DNA from: CAYTTR01 sp964440805
GTDB taxonomy: Bacteria > Acidobacteriota > Aminicenantia > Aminicenantales > Aminicenantaceae
Assembly: GCA_964440805.1 (NCBI GenBank)
Contig: CAYTTR010000008.1
Location: 1 to 64,000 of the forward strand
Direction: 5' to 3'
Length of the DNA stretch: 64,000 bases
Made by a program: the position numbers and the translations under genes. The notes beneath the pieces are model-generated. The model did not search any database and was not told where the DNA came from. It saw only the letters and a list, made by a program, of their open reading frames with translations. Below, in pieces: positions 33,871 to 42,575 of the stretch; the first letter of the stretch is position 1; each line of letters opens with the position of its first letter.

Positions 33871-34010
33871 GAGAAGGGGGACGTTCCCTAAAGGGACTCC
33901 CTTTCCAGAGAAGAAGTTAATTTATCGAATCACTCATTAATTTACTATAACACAAAGAGATTCAATTTATTCTGGGAAAAGGGTGTCCCTTTAGGGAACG
34001 TCCCCCTCTT
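33871..34010. repeat. Inverted-repeat element R1, copy 2
   Basis: Arms at about 33871-33905 (gagaagggggacgttcccta) and 33974-34010 (ttagggaacgtccccctctt) are inverted copies. The core gagaagaagttaatttat matches the reverse complement of the core of copy 1 (gaggagaagctaatttat), so the copies at 11165 and here are homologous and oppositely oriented. It occupies the whole ftsY-recJ divergent region between the two promoters. Confidence 0.62.
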
Positions 34011-34014
34011 AGGT

Positions 34015-34044
34015 TTGCTCAAGGTGACAGAATTGTGCTACATT
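34015..34044 (+). promoter_or_regulatory. Predicted promoter of recJ
   Basis: TTGCTC (34015-34020), 18-bp spacer, TACATT (34039-34044) with TG one base upstream (extended -10). 9 bp to ATG 34054. Confidence 0.42.
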
Positions 34045-34053
34045 TTATTCCTG

Positions 34054-35754
34054 ATGAGTGCAAATAGATGGATAATTTCGGCTTCAGCGCCGGAAGCAGA
34101 ACTTATCTCCAGGAAAGCAGGCCTTCCTCTTTGGGTAGCCCGGGTTCTGACTAACAGAGGAGTTTTATCTCCCGAGGATGCCAGGGCCTTCCTCTTTGGC
34201 GATATTAGTTCTCTCCACAATCCCTATCTTTTTGAAGACATGAAAAAGGCTGTTGCTCGAATTCAAAAGGCCATTATAAACAAAGAAAAAATTTTAGTAT
34301 TTGGGGATTACGATGTGGATGGCATCCTTTCTGTAGTCATGCTCACCCGAGTCCTTACCGACCTGGGAGGCCAGGTGGAATATTACATTCCGGACCGATT
34401 GAGTCAAGGATACGGATTGAGGGAACAGTACATTGAAAGCATGCAGAGCAAGGGATTCCAATTGCTCATCAGTGTAGATTGCGGGATCAAAGCCAATGCT
34501 TTTGTTAATAAAGCCAGGGAGTGCGGCCTGGATGTTATTATAACTGACCATCATCTGCCCGGTCCTCAACTCCCTGCCGCAGAGGCAATTTTAAATCCGG
34601 CTGTCCCAGGATGTGGATATCCCGAAACCAGCCTGGCCGGTGTTGGGGTTGTTTTTAAGCTAATGCAGGCGCTTATTCAGGAAAGAGGCCAGGCATCCCA
34701 TCTCCGGAGTTACATGAAACTGGTAGCTATAGGAACAGTTGCGGATGTTGTGGATCTCAAGGGAGAGAACCGGCTGCTGGTTAAATTCGGACTTGAAGAG
34801 CTGAAGAATGCAGTTAATCCAGGACTGAAAAACCTGCTGAAAATCTGCGGTTTAACAGGAAAAAGTATTTCGGTAGGAGATGTGGGATTCAGAATTGGTC
34901 CCCGCTTGAACGCAGCCGGCCGTCTGGGCAAGGCAGAGACAGCGGTCGAACTTTTCTTTTCTGAGGAACCTCAGGTAGTGGAAAATATTGTTTCGCAATT
35001 GGACAATTACAACTCAGTCAGACAGAAAATCGAAGAAAAAATATTCAACCAGGCAGTTAACCACATTGAAAAGAAAAAACTCCATGAGAAGCACAAACTC
35101 CTCATTCTGGGATGTGAGGAGTGGCACCGGGGAGTTATAGGTATTGTTTCTTCCAAAATCAAGGACCTGTTCTATCGGCCGGTTATTCTTTTCTCCTACG
35201 AGGACGGAAAAGCTGTCGGTTCGGGCAGAAGTATAAAGGAATTTTCTCTGATCGACTGTCTTGATGATAATAAGTCATTCTTCATATCATATGGAGGTCA
35301 TAGACAAGCTGTAGGCTGTGAGCTGCCTGTGGAGATGGTGGATTCTTTCCGAAAGACAATTAATAATTATGTTGATGGGAAATTATCTCCTGTTGATTTA
35401 CAGAAGAAATTGTATATCGATACCCCTCTAAGATTTGAGGAAATGGACTCGAATTTTATGGAGCTCTTTTACTGTATTTCTCCTTTTGGGATGGGAAACC
35501 CGCGACCTCTTTTTCTGGTGGAGAAGGCAGAAGTCAGCGCGCCGCCTCAAAAAATAAAGAAAAAACACTGTAAACTTGTTCTCAGACAGAAGGGGAGAGT
35601 ATTCGAGGCAATAGGATGGCAAAAAGGTGCTTGGGCAGATCAATTAAAAAGAGGGGATCTGTTGGATGTGGTTTTTTCCCCTCAAGAAAATGAGTTTCTG
35701 GGGCAAGAAAGCCTTTATCTTTCCCTTGAAGACATTAGGAAATCGAAAATATGA
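34054..35754 (+). CDS. recJ: Single-stranded-DNA exonuclease RecJ
   Basis: 5'-3' ssDNA exonuclease in recombination and mismatch repair. About 566 residues. DHH motifs: FGDYDVDGILS, ISVDCGIKA, ITDHHLPGPQLP, AIGTVADVVDLKGENR (DHH-family motif IV), and the DHHA1 domain with ERHRGV-like CEEWHRGVIGIV, GSGRSIKEFSLIDCL and GGHRQAVGCEL. The C-terminal OB-like region starts with NPRPLFLVE. TTG 34015 is the longest frame but overlaps the promoter; ATG 34054 (MSANRWIIS) is preferred. The stop overlaps the next gene by 4 bp. Confidence 0.93.
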   Translation: MSANRWIISASAPEAELISRKAGLPLWVARVLTNRGVLSPEDARAFLFGDISSLHNPYLFEDMKKAVARIQKAIINKEKILVFGDYDVDGILSVVMLTRVLTDLGGQVEYYIPDRLSQGYGLREQYIESMQSKGFQLLISVDCGIKANAFVNKARECGLDVIITDHHLPGPQLPAAEAILNPAVPGCGYPETSLAGVGVVFKLMQALIQERGQASHLRSYMKLVAIGTVADVVDLKGENRLLVKFGLEELKNAVNPGLKNLLKICGLTGKSISVGDVGFRIGPRLNAAGRLGKAETAVELFFSEEPQVVENIVSQLDNYNSVRQKIEEKIFNQAVNHIEKKKLHEKHKLLILGCEEWHRGVIGIVSSKIKDLFYRPVILFSYEDGKAVGSGRSIKEFSLIDCLDDNKSFFISYGGHRQAVGCELPVEMVDSFRKTINNYVDGKLSPVDLQKKLYIDTPLRFEEMDSNFMELFYCISPFGMGNPRPLFLVEKAEVSAPPQKIKKKHCKLVLRQKGRVFEAIGWQKGAWADQLKRGDLLDVVFSPQENEFLGQESLYLSLEDIRKSKI

Positions 35755-37658
35755 AACTGGTTTCTCTGTATTATTTTTTGAGAGTCTTAAAAATAGTTGT
35801 TTTATCTCTCTTGATAGCCGGGATTTTACTTGTCGGGTTGAACCTTATTACCTATTCCAGAAGAACAGTGGCAAAAAAAACGCCGGGAGTTGATATCCTC
35901 AGGGAAAAGGTGGACCGAAAGGAAAAAATCGTTCATTTTGAGGTGAGAAAAGGGCAAAGGGAAAATTTTCTAATGAAAGCAGACCAGCATTATCTGGGAG
36001 AAGATAGTCGATATCACTTGGAAGGAAATGTAGAGGTAATTTTTTTAAGAAAAACCGAGGGAGAAGATTTTTCCATCTTCACCTCTAAAATTCTGTATGA
36101 TAAAGCTCTTAGAAATTTCTGGAGTCCGGAGGAGACAACAATCAAGTCTCAAGAAATAACTCTGGTATCTTCAGGAATGAAATATTCTTCAACAGATGAA
36201 GTTATTGAAAGTTCACAGAAAGTTGAGATTGTTTCGGATAACATGATCATTTCTGCCAGAGGATTCCGGTTTTTTTTAAAAGAGTCCAGGGTTGAATTTC
36301 TTGATGATGTGCACTTCCGGCTGCCATCTATTTTCAAAAACTCTGTTACTCTTGAAGTCATGGCTGATAGTGGCATATATATGAGAGCTGGAAAATCGGG
36401 AATGTTCACTGGAAATGTCCTGTTACGTCATGGAATGAGCCAAGCCCAGGCTCAGAAGCTTGAATTTCGTCTTACTTCTAAGGAAAATTTAGTCCGTTGG
36501 ATGAAATTATCAGGTGAAGTGAAAACAATACTGGAAGATGAACTGGGAAAGGAAAATTCTTCTTCTGCCAACGGTAATGGTAAAGTCCCCTTGGCCCTTT
36601 ATAAACAAAGACAGGAGATTGAAGCAAGTAGGGTGGTTATTACTTCTTTTGTTATTTCTAAAACACTCCGAAGTATAGAATTTTCAGAAGGATGCCGAAT
36701 ACTTTTTCAATCTTCAGAGGGAGAAGAAACAGTAATAGAAGCCCGCCAGGTGAGCTTTTTTTTAAACCAAGATGGAGGCCTGAAATCATTTTTAGCCGAG
36801 GGAAATGCGTTTCTCAGTCAACAAGGAAAATCTCCTCAGGATTTCAGGATTTTGGAAGGCAGTTCCTTTTCCATCGGAGAAAACAAAAAAGCACTTTTGA
36901 TAGAATCTGGTGATAGAGAACAAGTTAGGCTCGTTTCTTCAATGGTTGAAATCTCTGCCCATAAAATTACTCTTTTTTACCAAGCTGGAGATTACCTGGC
37001 AGAAGGACAGGTCAGGGTGATTTTAAAAAAGCAATCTTCTGAAAAAACCCCCATGAGACTTTTTGATGTAAATCGTTTTTTTTATGTTACTTGTAACCGT
37101 ATGAGAAGTTTGGTGGAAGAAGAACGTTATTTATTTGAGGGTGATGTAAAAATGTGGCAGGATGAGCGAATCTTTTCTTCAGATAAAATTATATTTGATT
37201 CCCGGGCAGGTTTTATCAGGGGCGAGAAAAAAGTAAACGCCTCACTTTCAGTTGCGAAAAAAAACGGAGAAAAGGAAAAAATAGAAATATCCTCTCAAGA
37301 GATGGTTTATGAGCCTGAGGAAAAGATACTTGTTTTCAGTAAAGAAGCTTTTTTGAAATACAAAGAGGCTGAACTTGAAAGCTCTTCCTTGTTGCTTGAC
37401 TTTGATGAGGAGGAGGGAGGAGTCACAGAGCTCAGAGCTGATGAGGGTGTTACTGTCCGCTATCGCTCGGTGGAGGGGAAGGGAAATGAAGCCCGCTTCC
37501 TTCTTCAAGATGAAATTCTGCTCTTGACCGGAAATCCCGAAATTATCCATAAAGACAGGGGAAGAACAGAGGGCGACAAATTGACTTTTTACCTGGCGGA
37601 TGGTAGAATCATCGTTGAAAATTCAGAGAAAGAAAGGTCAGCAATTTTAATAAAGTGA
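35751..37658 (+). CDS. LPS-export protein, LptC fused with several LptA/OstA-like segments
   Basis: Expected to be part of the periplasmic bridge that carries LPS from the LptBFG complex to LptDE. 635 residues, about three times LptC length. A single N-terminal membrane helix (about 12-33) is followed by a beta-rich periplasmic region. It repeats the LptC/LptA pattern of short strands with AD....G...L.G.V.: KADQHYLGEDSRYHLEGNVEV near 78-98, ADSGIYMRAGKSGMFTGNVLL near 206-226, and FYVTCNRMRSLVEEERYLFEGDVKMW near 440-465. ATGA overlap with recJ and 3 bp to lptB support an lpt role. LptF/G are elsewhere. Confidence 0.75.
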   Translation: MKLVSLYYFLRVLKIVVLSLLIAGILLVGLNLITYSRRTVAKKTPGVDILREKVDRKEKIVHFEVRKGQRENFLMKADQHYLGEDSRYHLEGNVEVIFLRKTEGEDFSIFTSKILYDKALRNFWSPEETTIKSQEITLVSSGMKYSSTDEVIESSQKVEIVSDNMIISARGFRFFLKESRVEFLDDVHFRLPSIFKNSVTLEVMADSGIYMRAGKSGMFTGNVLLRHGMSQAQAQKLEFRLTSKENLVRWMKLSGEVKTILEDELGKENSSSANGNGKVPLALYKQRQEIEASRVVITSFVISKTLRSIEFSEGCRILFQSSEGEETVIEARQVSFFLNQDGGLKSFLAEGNAFLSQQGKSPQDFRILEGSSFSIGENKKALLIESGDREQVRLVSSMVEISAHKITLFYQAGDYLAEGQVRVILKKQSSEKTPMRLFDVNRFFYVTCNRMRSLVEEERYLFEGDVKMWQDERIFSSDKIIFDSRAGFIRGEKKVNASLSVAKKNGEKEKIEISSQEMVYEPEEKILVFSKEAFLKYKEAELESSSLLLDFDEEEGGVTELRADEGVTVRYRSVEGKGNEARFLLQDEILLLTGNPEIIHKDRGRTEGDKLTFYLADGRIIVENSEKERSAILIK

Positions 37659-37661
37659 ACT

Positions 37662-38390
37662 ATGAATTACCAGCTTCAAGCGTTGTCTCTGAAAAAGAGT
37701 TACCATTTGAAAAAAGTTGTGGATTGTGTTTCTCTCCAAGTAAAGAGAGGAGAAATTGTGGGCCTGTTAGGACCAAATGGAGCAGGAAAAACAACAACTT
37801 TTTCCATGATAATCGGCTTGATTTCAGGAGATGCAGGTCAGGTTCTTCTTGATGAAGATGATCTCACCCGTCTCCCTATGTTTTTGAGGGCCAGAAGAGG
37901 ATTGTCTCTTTTACCTCAGGAGCCTTCTCTTTTCCGCAAATTGACGGTTGAAGAAAACATTCTTGCTGTTGACCATGAAGAACAACAGTCTCTAGTTGAC
38001 AAGAGAGAAAAACTCAACCGGCTTCTTGAAGAGTTTGGTTTAACCCATCTGGCTGGCTGCAAAGCTTATGCTCTTTCTGGAGGAGAAAAAAGGCGCCTGG
38101 AAATAGCGAGAGCCTTTGTAGGAGAACCGGATTTTATTCTTCTGGATGAGCCGTTTACTGGAATAGATCCCTTAACGGTTTTGGGGATCCAGGAAATATT
38201 GATTTCCCTGAAAAAAAAAGGATTGGGAATTTTGGTGACCGACCACAGTGTTCGCGAAACATTCAAGATAGCTGAACGGGCATATATAATGGACAATGGA
38301 CAAATACTTGATGAAGGAACACCAGAGGAACTGATGTCTTCAGACTCCGTCAGAAACCGATATCTGGGAGAGGATTTCTCCATCGAATGA
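37662..38390 (+). CDS. lptB: LPS export ABC transporter ATP-binding protein LptB
   Basis: ATPase that powers LPS extraction from the inner membrane with LptFG. 242 residues. Walker A GPNGAGKTTT at 37-46, Q-loop LLPQEPSLFRKLTVEENI, signature LSGGEKRRLEIARA (LSGGE form typical of LptB), Walker B FILLDEPFTGIDP, switch His in VTDHSVRET. Family length. It lies between the LptC/A-like gene and rpoN, the conserved lptC-lptA-lptB-rpoN-hpf-ptsN order of proteobacteria. Confidence 0.95.
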   Translation: MNYQLQALSLKKSYHLKKVVDCVSLQVKRGEIVGLLGPNGAGKTTTFSMIIGLISGDAGQVLLDEDDLTRLPMFLRARRGLSLLPQEPSLFRKLTVEENILAVDHEEQQSLVDKREKLNRLLEEFGLTHLAGCKAYALSGGEKRRLEIARAFVGEPDFILLDEPFTGIDPLTVLGIQEILISLKKKGLGILVTDHSVRETFKIAERAYIMDNGQILDEGTPEELMSSDSVRNRYLGEDFSIE

Positions 38391-38397
38391 TTTAATC

Positions 38398-39810
38398 ATG
38401 ACTTTGAAGCAAAGACTTGACCAGAAACAGGTCCACAAGCTTATTCTGGCGCCAGCTCTGCAGCAAGCCATAAAGCTTTTAACCATGACAAATCTTGAGC
38501 TGCTTGATATCATTTATCAGGAAGTCTCCCAGAATCCAATGCTGGAACTGGAGGATGAATCCAGAGAAAGGAGAGAGCCAAACGAAGAGCTCAGGCAAGA
38601 GAAAGGGGAAACAGGTGAAGATCCGGATGTAGAGAAATACTTTCAAGAATATTTCGATAACGAGTTTCGATATTTTTCTTTTGAAAAAAAAGAGCCTTTA
38701 TCTCTGGAGAATGTGGCCTCCAGAGGATTGTCTCTTTGGGATCACCTGAATTGGCAGGCGAGTTTAACTTTTTTTGATGAGAAAGAGAGGGAGATTGCCC
38801 TCTACATTATCGGGAACATTAACGAGGAAGGATATCTTGTTGTTCCGGTAAAAGAGATTGCCGAGGAGATGAAAGTGTCTGAAAGAGAAGTTGAAAAAAT
38901 CCGGGAAAAAATAAAAAGATTTGATCCCGTCAGTGTAGGCAGTCTCGACCTGAAAGAAATTCTTTTAACCCAAATGGACTATTATCATGTGGATGATGAA
39001 ATCAGCCGGAAAATCATTGAGGATCATCTCCCGCTGCTGGAGAAATCAGATTATCCTCAGCTTGCCAAAGAGCTGGAAATACCTATGGAGGAGATAAAGC
39101 CTCATATTGAAGTTATCAGAAGTCTTAATCCCAGGCCGGGAAGGAAGTACAGCTCGGAGCGAACGTCTTATGTTGTTCCTGATATCATTGTTAAGAAAGA
39201 AGACGGGCAATATAATATCATTCTTAACAACGAAGGGCTTCCCAGTCTCCGCATCAACACTTTTTATAAAAGGCTTCTTAACCAGAACAAAAAAGATTCA
39301 GAATCCCTTGATTTTTTAAAAGATAAAATGAAAAAAGCTTTCTGGTTTCTCAAGAGCCTTGAACAGAGAAACCAGACAGTTGCAAAAGTGGCTCATTATA
39401 TTGTGGATAAGCAAAAAGATTTCATAGAAAAAGGAATTGATTACATTAAACCTATGACGCTGGTGGAGCTTGCTCGGGAGATAGGAGTACATGAATCTAC
39501 AGTGGGGCGGGTTGTGTCCAACAAGTATATGATGACTCCCCGCGGCATTTTCCCTCTTAAATATTTTTTTCATAAATCTCTTTTCACTGATGTTGGAGAG
39601 GGAGTTTCTTCATTGAGAGTAAAAGATAGGATAAAAAAATTAGTAGAAAATGAAGATAAGAATAATCCCTTGAGTGACAGCGAGATCGGAGAGGTTCTGG
39701 CCAAGGAAGATTTTAAAATTGCCCGGAGGACGGTGGCTAAATATAGAAAGCAATTGAAAATCGCCCCTTCCCATATTAGAAAACGGATTAATATGATGGA
39801 GGATAGCTAA
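38398..39810 (+). CDS. rpoN: RNA polymerase sigma-54 factor
   Basis: Alternative sigma factor for -24/-12 promoters, needing AAA+ activators. 470 residues. The Gln/Leu-rich N-terminal activator-contact region reads LKQRLDQKQVHKLILAPALQQAIKLLTMTNLELL. The core-binding domain is followed by the HTH region with TLVELAREIGVHESTVGRV near 352-370 and the RpoN box ARRTVAKYRKQL near 440-451. Stop and the hpf ATG are directly adjacent. No sigma-54 activator gene is in the window. Confidence 0.96.
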   Translation: MTLKQRLDQKQVHKLILAPALQQAIKLLTMTNLELLDIIYQEVSQNPMLELEDESRERREPNEELRQEKGETGEDPDVEKYFQEYFDNEFRYFSFEKKEPLSLENVASRGLSLWDHLNWQASLTFFDEKEREIALYIIGNINEEGYLVVPVKEIAEEMKVSEREVEKIREKIKRFDPVSVGSLDLKEILLTQMDYYHVDDEISRKIIEDHLPLLEKSDYPQLAKELEIPMEEIKPHIEVIRSLNPRPGRKYSSERTSYVVPDIIVKKEDGQYNIILNNEGLPSLRINTFYKRLLNQNKKDSESLDFLKDKMKKAFWFLKSLEQRNQTVAKVAHYIVDKQKDFIEKGIDYIKPMTLVELAREIGVHESTVGRVVSNKYMMTPRGIFPLKYFFHKSLFTDVGEGVSSLRVKDRIKKLVENEDKNNPLSDSEIGEVLAKEDFKIARRTVAKYRKQLKIAPSHIRKRINMMEDS

Positions 39811-40332
39811 ATGAATATCAATTTAACAGCCAGACATACGGAAATAACTCCTCAGATTAGGGAGTACTGTACAAAAAGAATTAAACCGTTAGAGAAGATG
39901 CTGGGCCAACCCTTAGAAATGGATGTGGTCTGTTCTGTTGAAAAATACAGGAATATTGTGGAAATTAAAGTTAAAACCAGGATAGGTATCGTTAACAGTA
40001 TGGCAGAAACAGAAGACATGGTTCGATCTCTGGGGGAAGCCTTTGATCAACTGGAGAAACGTTTAAAAAAAGAGAAGGCCAAGTTAAGAGAAAAAAAGAG
40101 ACGGCGGAGAAAGCAAAAAGAGACTTTTTTTTCACCAGCCAGAGAAGAACCGCGGAAGAAAATCATCCCCAGTTTCGATTTTTCAATGAAACCCATGAGT
40201 GTAGAAGAAGCACTTTTTCAACTTGAGTCTGATAAGAAAGAAGTTTTTCTTTTTCAGAGAGAGGATACCGGCAATTGGTCTGTCCTACACAGGCGTAAAG
40301 ATGGCCATTTCAGCTTAATCTCTCCAGAATAG
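39811..40332 (+). CDS. hpf: Ribosome hibernation promoting factor, long form
   Basis: Dimerises and silences ribosomes in stationary phase. 173 residues: the S30AE domain (about 1-100) starts MNINLTARHTEITPQIREYC, followed by a Lys/Arg-rich linker (KREKKRRRRKQK type, about 88-105). The C-terminal dimerisation domain has the KPMSVEEALFQLE and VLHRRKDGHFSLISP segments of long HPF. The N-domain/C-domain layout is the form that makes 100S ribosomes alone. Starts at the rpoN stop. R2 copy D begins 6 bp after its stop. Confidence 0.93.
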   Translation: MNINLTARHTEITPQIREYCTKRIKPLEKMLGQPLEMDVVCSVEKYRNIVEIKVKTRIGIVNSMAETEDMVRSLGEAFDQLEKRLKKEKAKLREKKRRRRKQKETFFSPAREEPRKKIIPSFDFSMKPMSVEEALFQLESDKKEVFLFQREDTGNWSVLHRRKDGHFSLISPE

Positions 40333-40338
40333 GTTTAG

Positions 40339-40513
40339 TTAATCTGTATTATTCACGAGTCGCCCGAAGGGTAAAAAAGGCCGATTTTAGATAAGATCCA
40401 ATGAATGAAAAAAAAATGCTTTCTTTACAGATGCCAGGAGAAATTCTCTTAAGTCATTCCAAGAATTTATTATATAATAAGTATCTATCTTTTATATGAA
40501 CAGTTCAGATTAA
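40339..40513 (-). repeat. Element R2, copy D (internally deleted, reverse orientation)
   Basis: Read on the minus strand it has the A-rich module, the conserved aatgacttaagagaatttct segment, and aaaatcggccttttttaccc. It then jumps from gggcga straight to ctcgtgaataat, lacking the whole GC-rich module of the other copies (about 90 bp). Termini TTAATCTG (40339-40346) and CAGATTAA (40506-40513) are perfect inverted repeats. The left stem strand has decayed. It separates hpf from ptsN and may contain the latter's promoter. Confidence 0.62.
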
Positions 40514-40534
40514 AGAGAAAAGAGAGGACACAGA

Positions 40535-41008
40535 GTGAAAGTTCATAATTTTCTCCAGCCTTCCATGGTCATTACCAATCTTTCTGAGCAAACCAGGGAT
40601 AAAATTTTAGAGGAATTGGTACTTTATTTGAAGAAAAACAACCAAATTTCCAAGGAAAAAGAATTATTGGAAAAATTGATCCAGAGAGAAGAGTTAGGAA
40701 GCACAGCTATTGGAGAAGGGGTAGCTGTTCCCCATTGCAAAATAAAAGGCCCCAGGAAACCCATTGTTCTTCTTGGAATTTCCAAAAAAGGAGTTGATTT
40801 TCATTCTCTGGATGGAAAATCAACCCATTTATTTTTTCTGGTTGTTTCTTCCCCGGAAAATCCAAGTCTAAACCTCCAGATTTTGGCAGCCATCGCCCAT
40901 TTGATCCGCAAGTCAGGTAATTTAGTAAAAAAAACAAAAGGATTAGGAAATCCTCAGGATATTCTGGAAATTATCCGGAAAGAGGAAGATAAAGTAGATG
41001 AAGAATGA
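40535..41008 (+). CDS. ptsN: PTS EIIA-Ntr-type protein (PtsN family)
   Basis: Phosphocarrier domain of the regulatory or fructose-type PTS. 157 residues with phospho-acceptor His67 in GEGVAVPHCKI at 61-71 and the fold marks FLVVSSPENPSLNLQILAAIAHLIR. The start is GTG 40535 with AGAGGA 8 bp upstream. Its place between rpoN/hpf and hprK/rapZ and the absence of EIIB/EIIC genes favour a regulatory role. Confidence 0.9.
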   Translation: MKVHNFLQPSMVITNLSEQTRDKILEELVLYLKKNNQISKEKELLEKLIQREELGSTAIGEGVAVPHCKIKGPRKPIVLLGISKKGVDFHSLDGKSTHLFFLVVSSPENPSLNLQILAAIAHLIRKSGNLVKKTKGLGNPQDILEIIRKEEDKVDEE

Positions 41009-41076
41009 TCATAGAATTCTTGTCTTTAGAGGCCAGCTTGTATTGAGAGAAAAGGTTGCCTTAGAACTCAAATTTA

Positions 41077-41633
41077 TTGGTGAAATTCTTGAACTCTGAG
41101 ACGGCAGTTATATCAGGAGGACTATTAAAAATCTTTGATATAGGTGTTCTCATAAGAGGTGACAGTGGGATAGGAAAAAGTGAGAGCGCCTTAGAACTTA
41201 TTACAAGAGGTCATCACTTTATATCTGATGATGTCACCCTTATTGAAAAACAGAATGACGGTAGTTTGATGGGGAAAGCGCCCTCGATGAGCCGTTTTTT
41301 CATGGAAATCAGAGGATTAGGAATCATCAACATAGANNNNNNNNNNTGCTGCAGACGAAGATTGATCTTGTTGTCCATTTGAAAAAATGGGAAGAAGGTG
41401 CGGAGATGGACCGTCTTGGCTTGGAATTCCGGGAAGAGTTTTCCATCCTGGGATCCAGGCTGCCCAAGCTTAGTCTTCCAGTGGCACCGGGAAGAAATAT
41501 CGCCACTTTAATAGAAGTAGCCAGTAAAGTTCATCTATGCCGGATGAATGGCTATCATGCAGCTAAAGATATAATTGACAGACTGGACAAGGCATTAGCC
41601 TTGAAAAATGGAGAGCCAGAGAATGAAAAATGA
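41077..41633 (+). CDS. hprK: HPr kinase/phosphorylase catalytic domain, interrupted by an assembly gap
   Basis: Phosphorylates HPr on Ser46 and reverses it. 5' part: FDIGVLIRGDSGIGKSESALELI (P-loop GDSGIGKS), HHFISDDVTLI and MEIRGLGIINI. After the Ns, on a shifted frame: IDLVVHLKKWEEGAEMDRLG, LPVAPGRNIATLIEVA and NGYHAAKDIIDRL, all in HprK order. The two halves differ by one frame because ten Ns are a placeholder; continuity needs a gap length of 3n+2, and family spacing suggests about 26 bases. The N-terminal domain of Firmicute HprK is absent (TAG at 41062 closes the frame), as in short proteobacterial forms. The usual His before the P-loop is Ser. Start TTG 41077 or GTG 41080 uncertain. 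Confidence 0.85.
41337..41346. other. Assembly gap (10 N) inside hprK
   Basis: Ten consecutive unknown bases. They replace the conserved segment between GIINI and the IDLVV strand. Confidence 0.99.
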
Positions 41634-42480
41634 CCGTTTCATCATTATCACAGGATTATCCGGTTCAGGGAAAACAGTGGTCAGCCATTTCCTGGAAGAC
41701 CTGGGTTATTACCGGATAGACAATCTGCCAACCAAGCTGATTTCCTATTTAGTAGGCTTCTGGGAAAGAAAAGAAGTGGAAATTCAACGGATTGCTTTGG
41801 TAGTTGATATTAGAGAAGCCGGTTTTACTGTAGAATTTCCTAAAGCTCTGAAGGCTATAAGCCAAGTGGTATCTCCAAGGATTATTTTCCTGGAATCATC
41901 CGACGATGTTCTGGTTCAAAGATACAGTGAGAGCCGGAGACCTCATCCGTTAAAAAACAGAAAATCCATTCTGGAAAAAATCCATCTGGAAAGAGAAAGG
42001 CTGGCTGGGATAAAAAAGATGGCGGATGAGGTGATCGATACCAGTGATTTTACTATTTCAGAACTCCGGAAATATTTGGACCGCAAGTTTTCTGCCCGGA
42101 AAAATTTCCGGATGCAGGTTCTTGTAATCAGTTTTGGTTATAAATATGGGCTTCCTCTGGAATCAGATTTGATCTTTGATGCCCGGTTTATTCCCAATCC
42201 TTTTTATCTGGAAGAATTAAAGGGCAAGACAGGGAAGAGCAAAAAGGTTAAAGACTATGTTCTGGGTGCACCTGAATCCCAGGAATTTTTAGAGAGGTTA
42301 TACAACTTGCTTGATTATCTGATGCCGAAATATACAGAGGAAGGAAAAAGCAATCTGACCATCTCAATCGGCTGCACTGGAGGAAAGCACCGCTCAGTAG
42401 TCCTGGCTGATCAGATTTACCATCATCTCAAAGGAAAAAAGCATAATGCCCATATTTATCACAGGGACATATTTATATAG
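41623..42480 (+). CDS. rapZ: RapZ-family nucleotide-binding protein (RNase adapter)
   Basis: P-loop protein; in E. coli it presents the GlmZ sRNA to RNase E and senses amino-sugar metabolites. About 285 residues: P-loop GLSGSGKTVV near 9-18, LGYYRIDNLPTKLI near 26-39, FLESSDDVLVQRYSESRRPHPL near 91-112, and a C-terminal domain with SFGYKYGLPLESDLIFDARFIPNP near 168-191 and IGCTGGKHRSVVLAD near 244-258. ATG 41623 follows GGAGA by 8 bp and overlaps hprK by 11 bp; ATG 41608 is the alternative. The neighbourhood is the classic hprK-rapZ-EIIA-ptsH set. Confidence 0.93.
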   Translation: MKNDRFIIITGLSGSGKTVVSHFLEDLGYYRIDNLPTKLISYLVGFWERKEVEIQRIALVVDIREAGFTVEFPKALKAISQVVSPRIIFLESSDDVLVQRYSESRRPHPLKNRKSILEKIHLERERLAGIKKMADEVIDTSDFTISELRKYLDRKFSARKNFRMQVLVISFGYKYGLPLESDLIFDARFIPNPFYLEELKGKTGKSKKVKDYVLGAPESQEFLERLYNLLDYLMPKYTEEGKSNLTISIGCTGGKHRSVVLADQIYHHLKGKKHNAHIYHRDIFI

Positions 42481-42535
42481 AGAAAAGAGAGAAGCGATGG
42501 TTTTAAAGAAAATTCTTAATCAACCAGTTAAGAAA

Positions 42536-42544
42536 TGATAAAAT
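42536..42544 (+). promoter_or_regulatory. Extended -10 element before the manX-type gene
   Basis: TG then, one base on, TAAAAT (42539-42544), in the only sizeable gap (95 bp) between rapZ and the EIIA gene. No convincing -35. Confidence 0.35.
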
Positions 42545-42575
42545 ATAAAGAAAAGATAAGGGTAGTATTCGTCAG

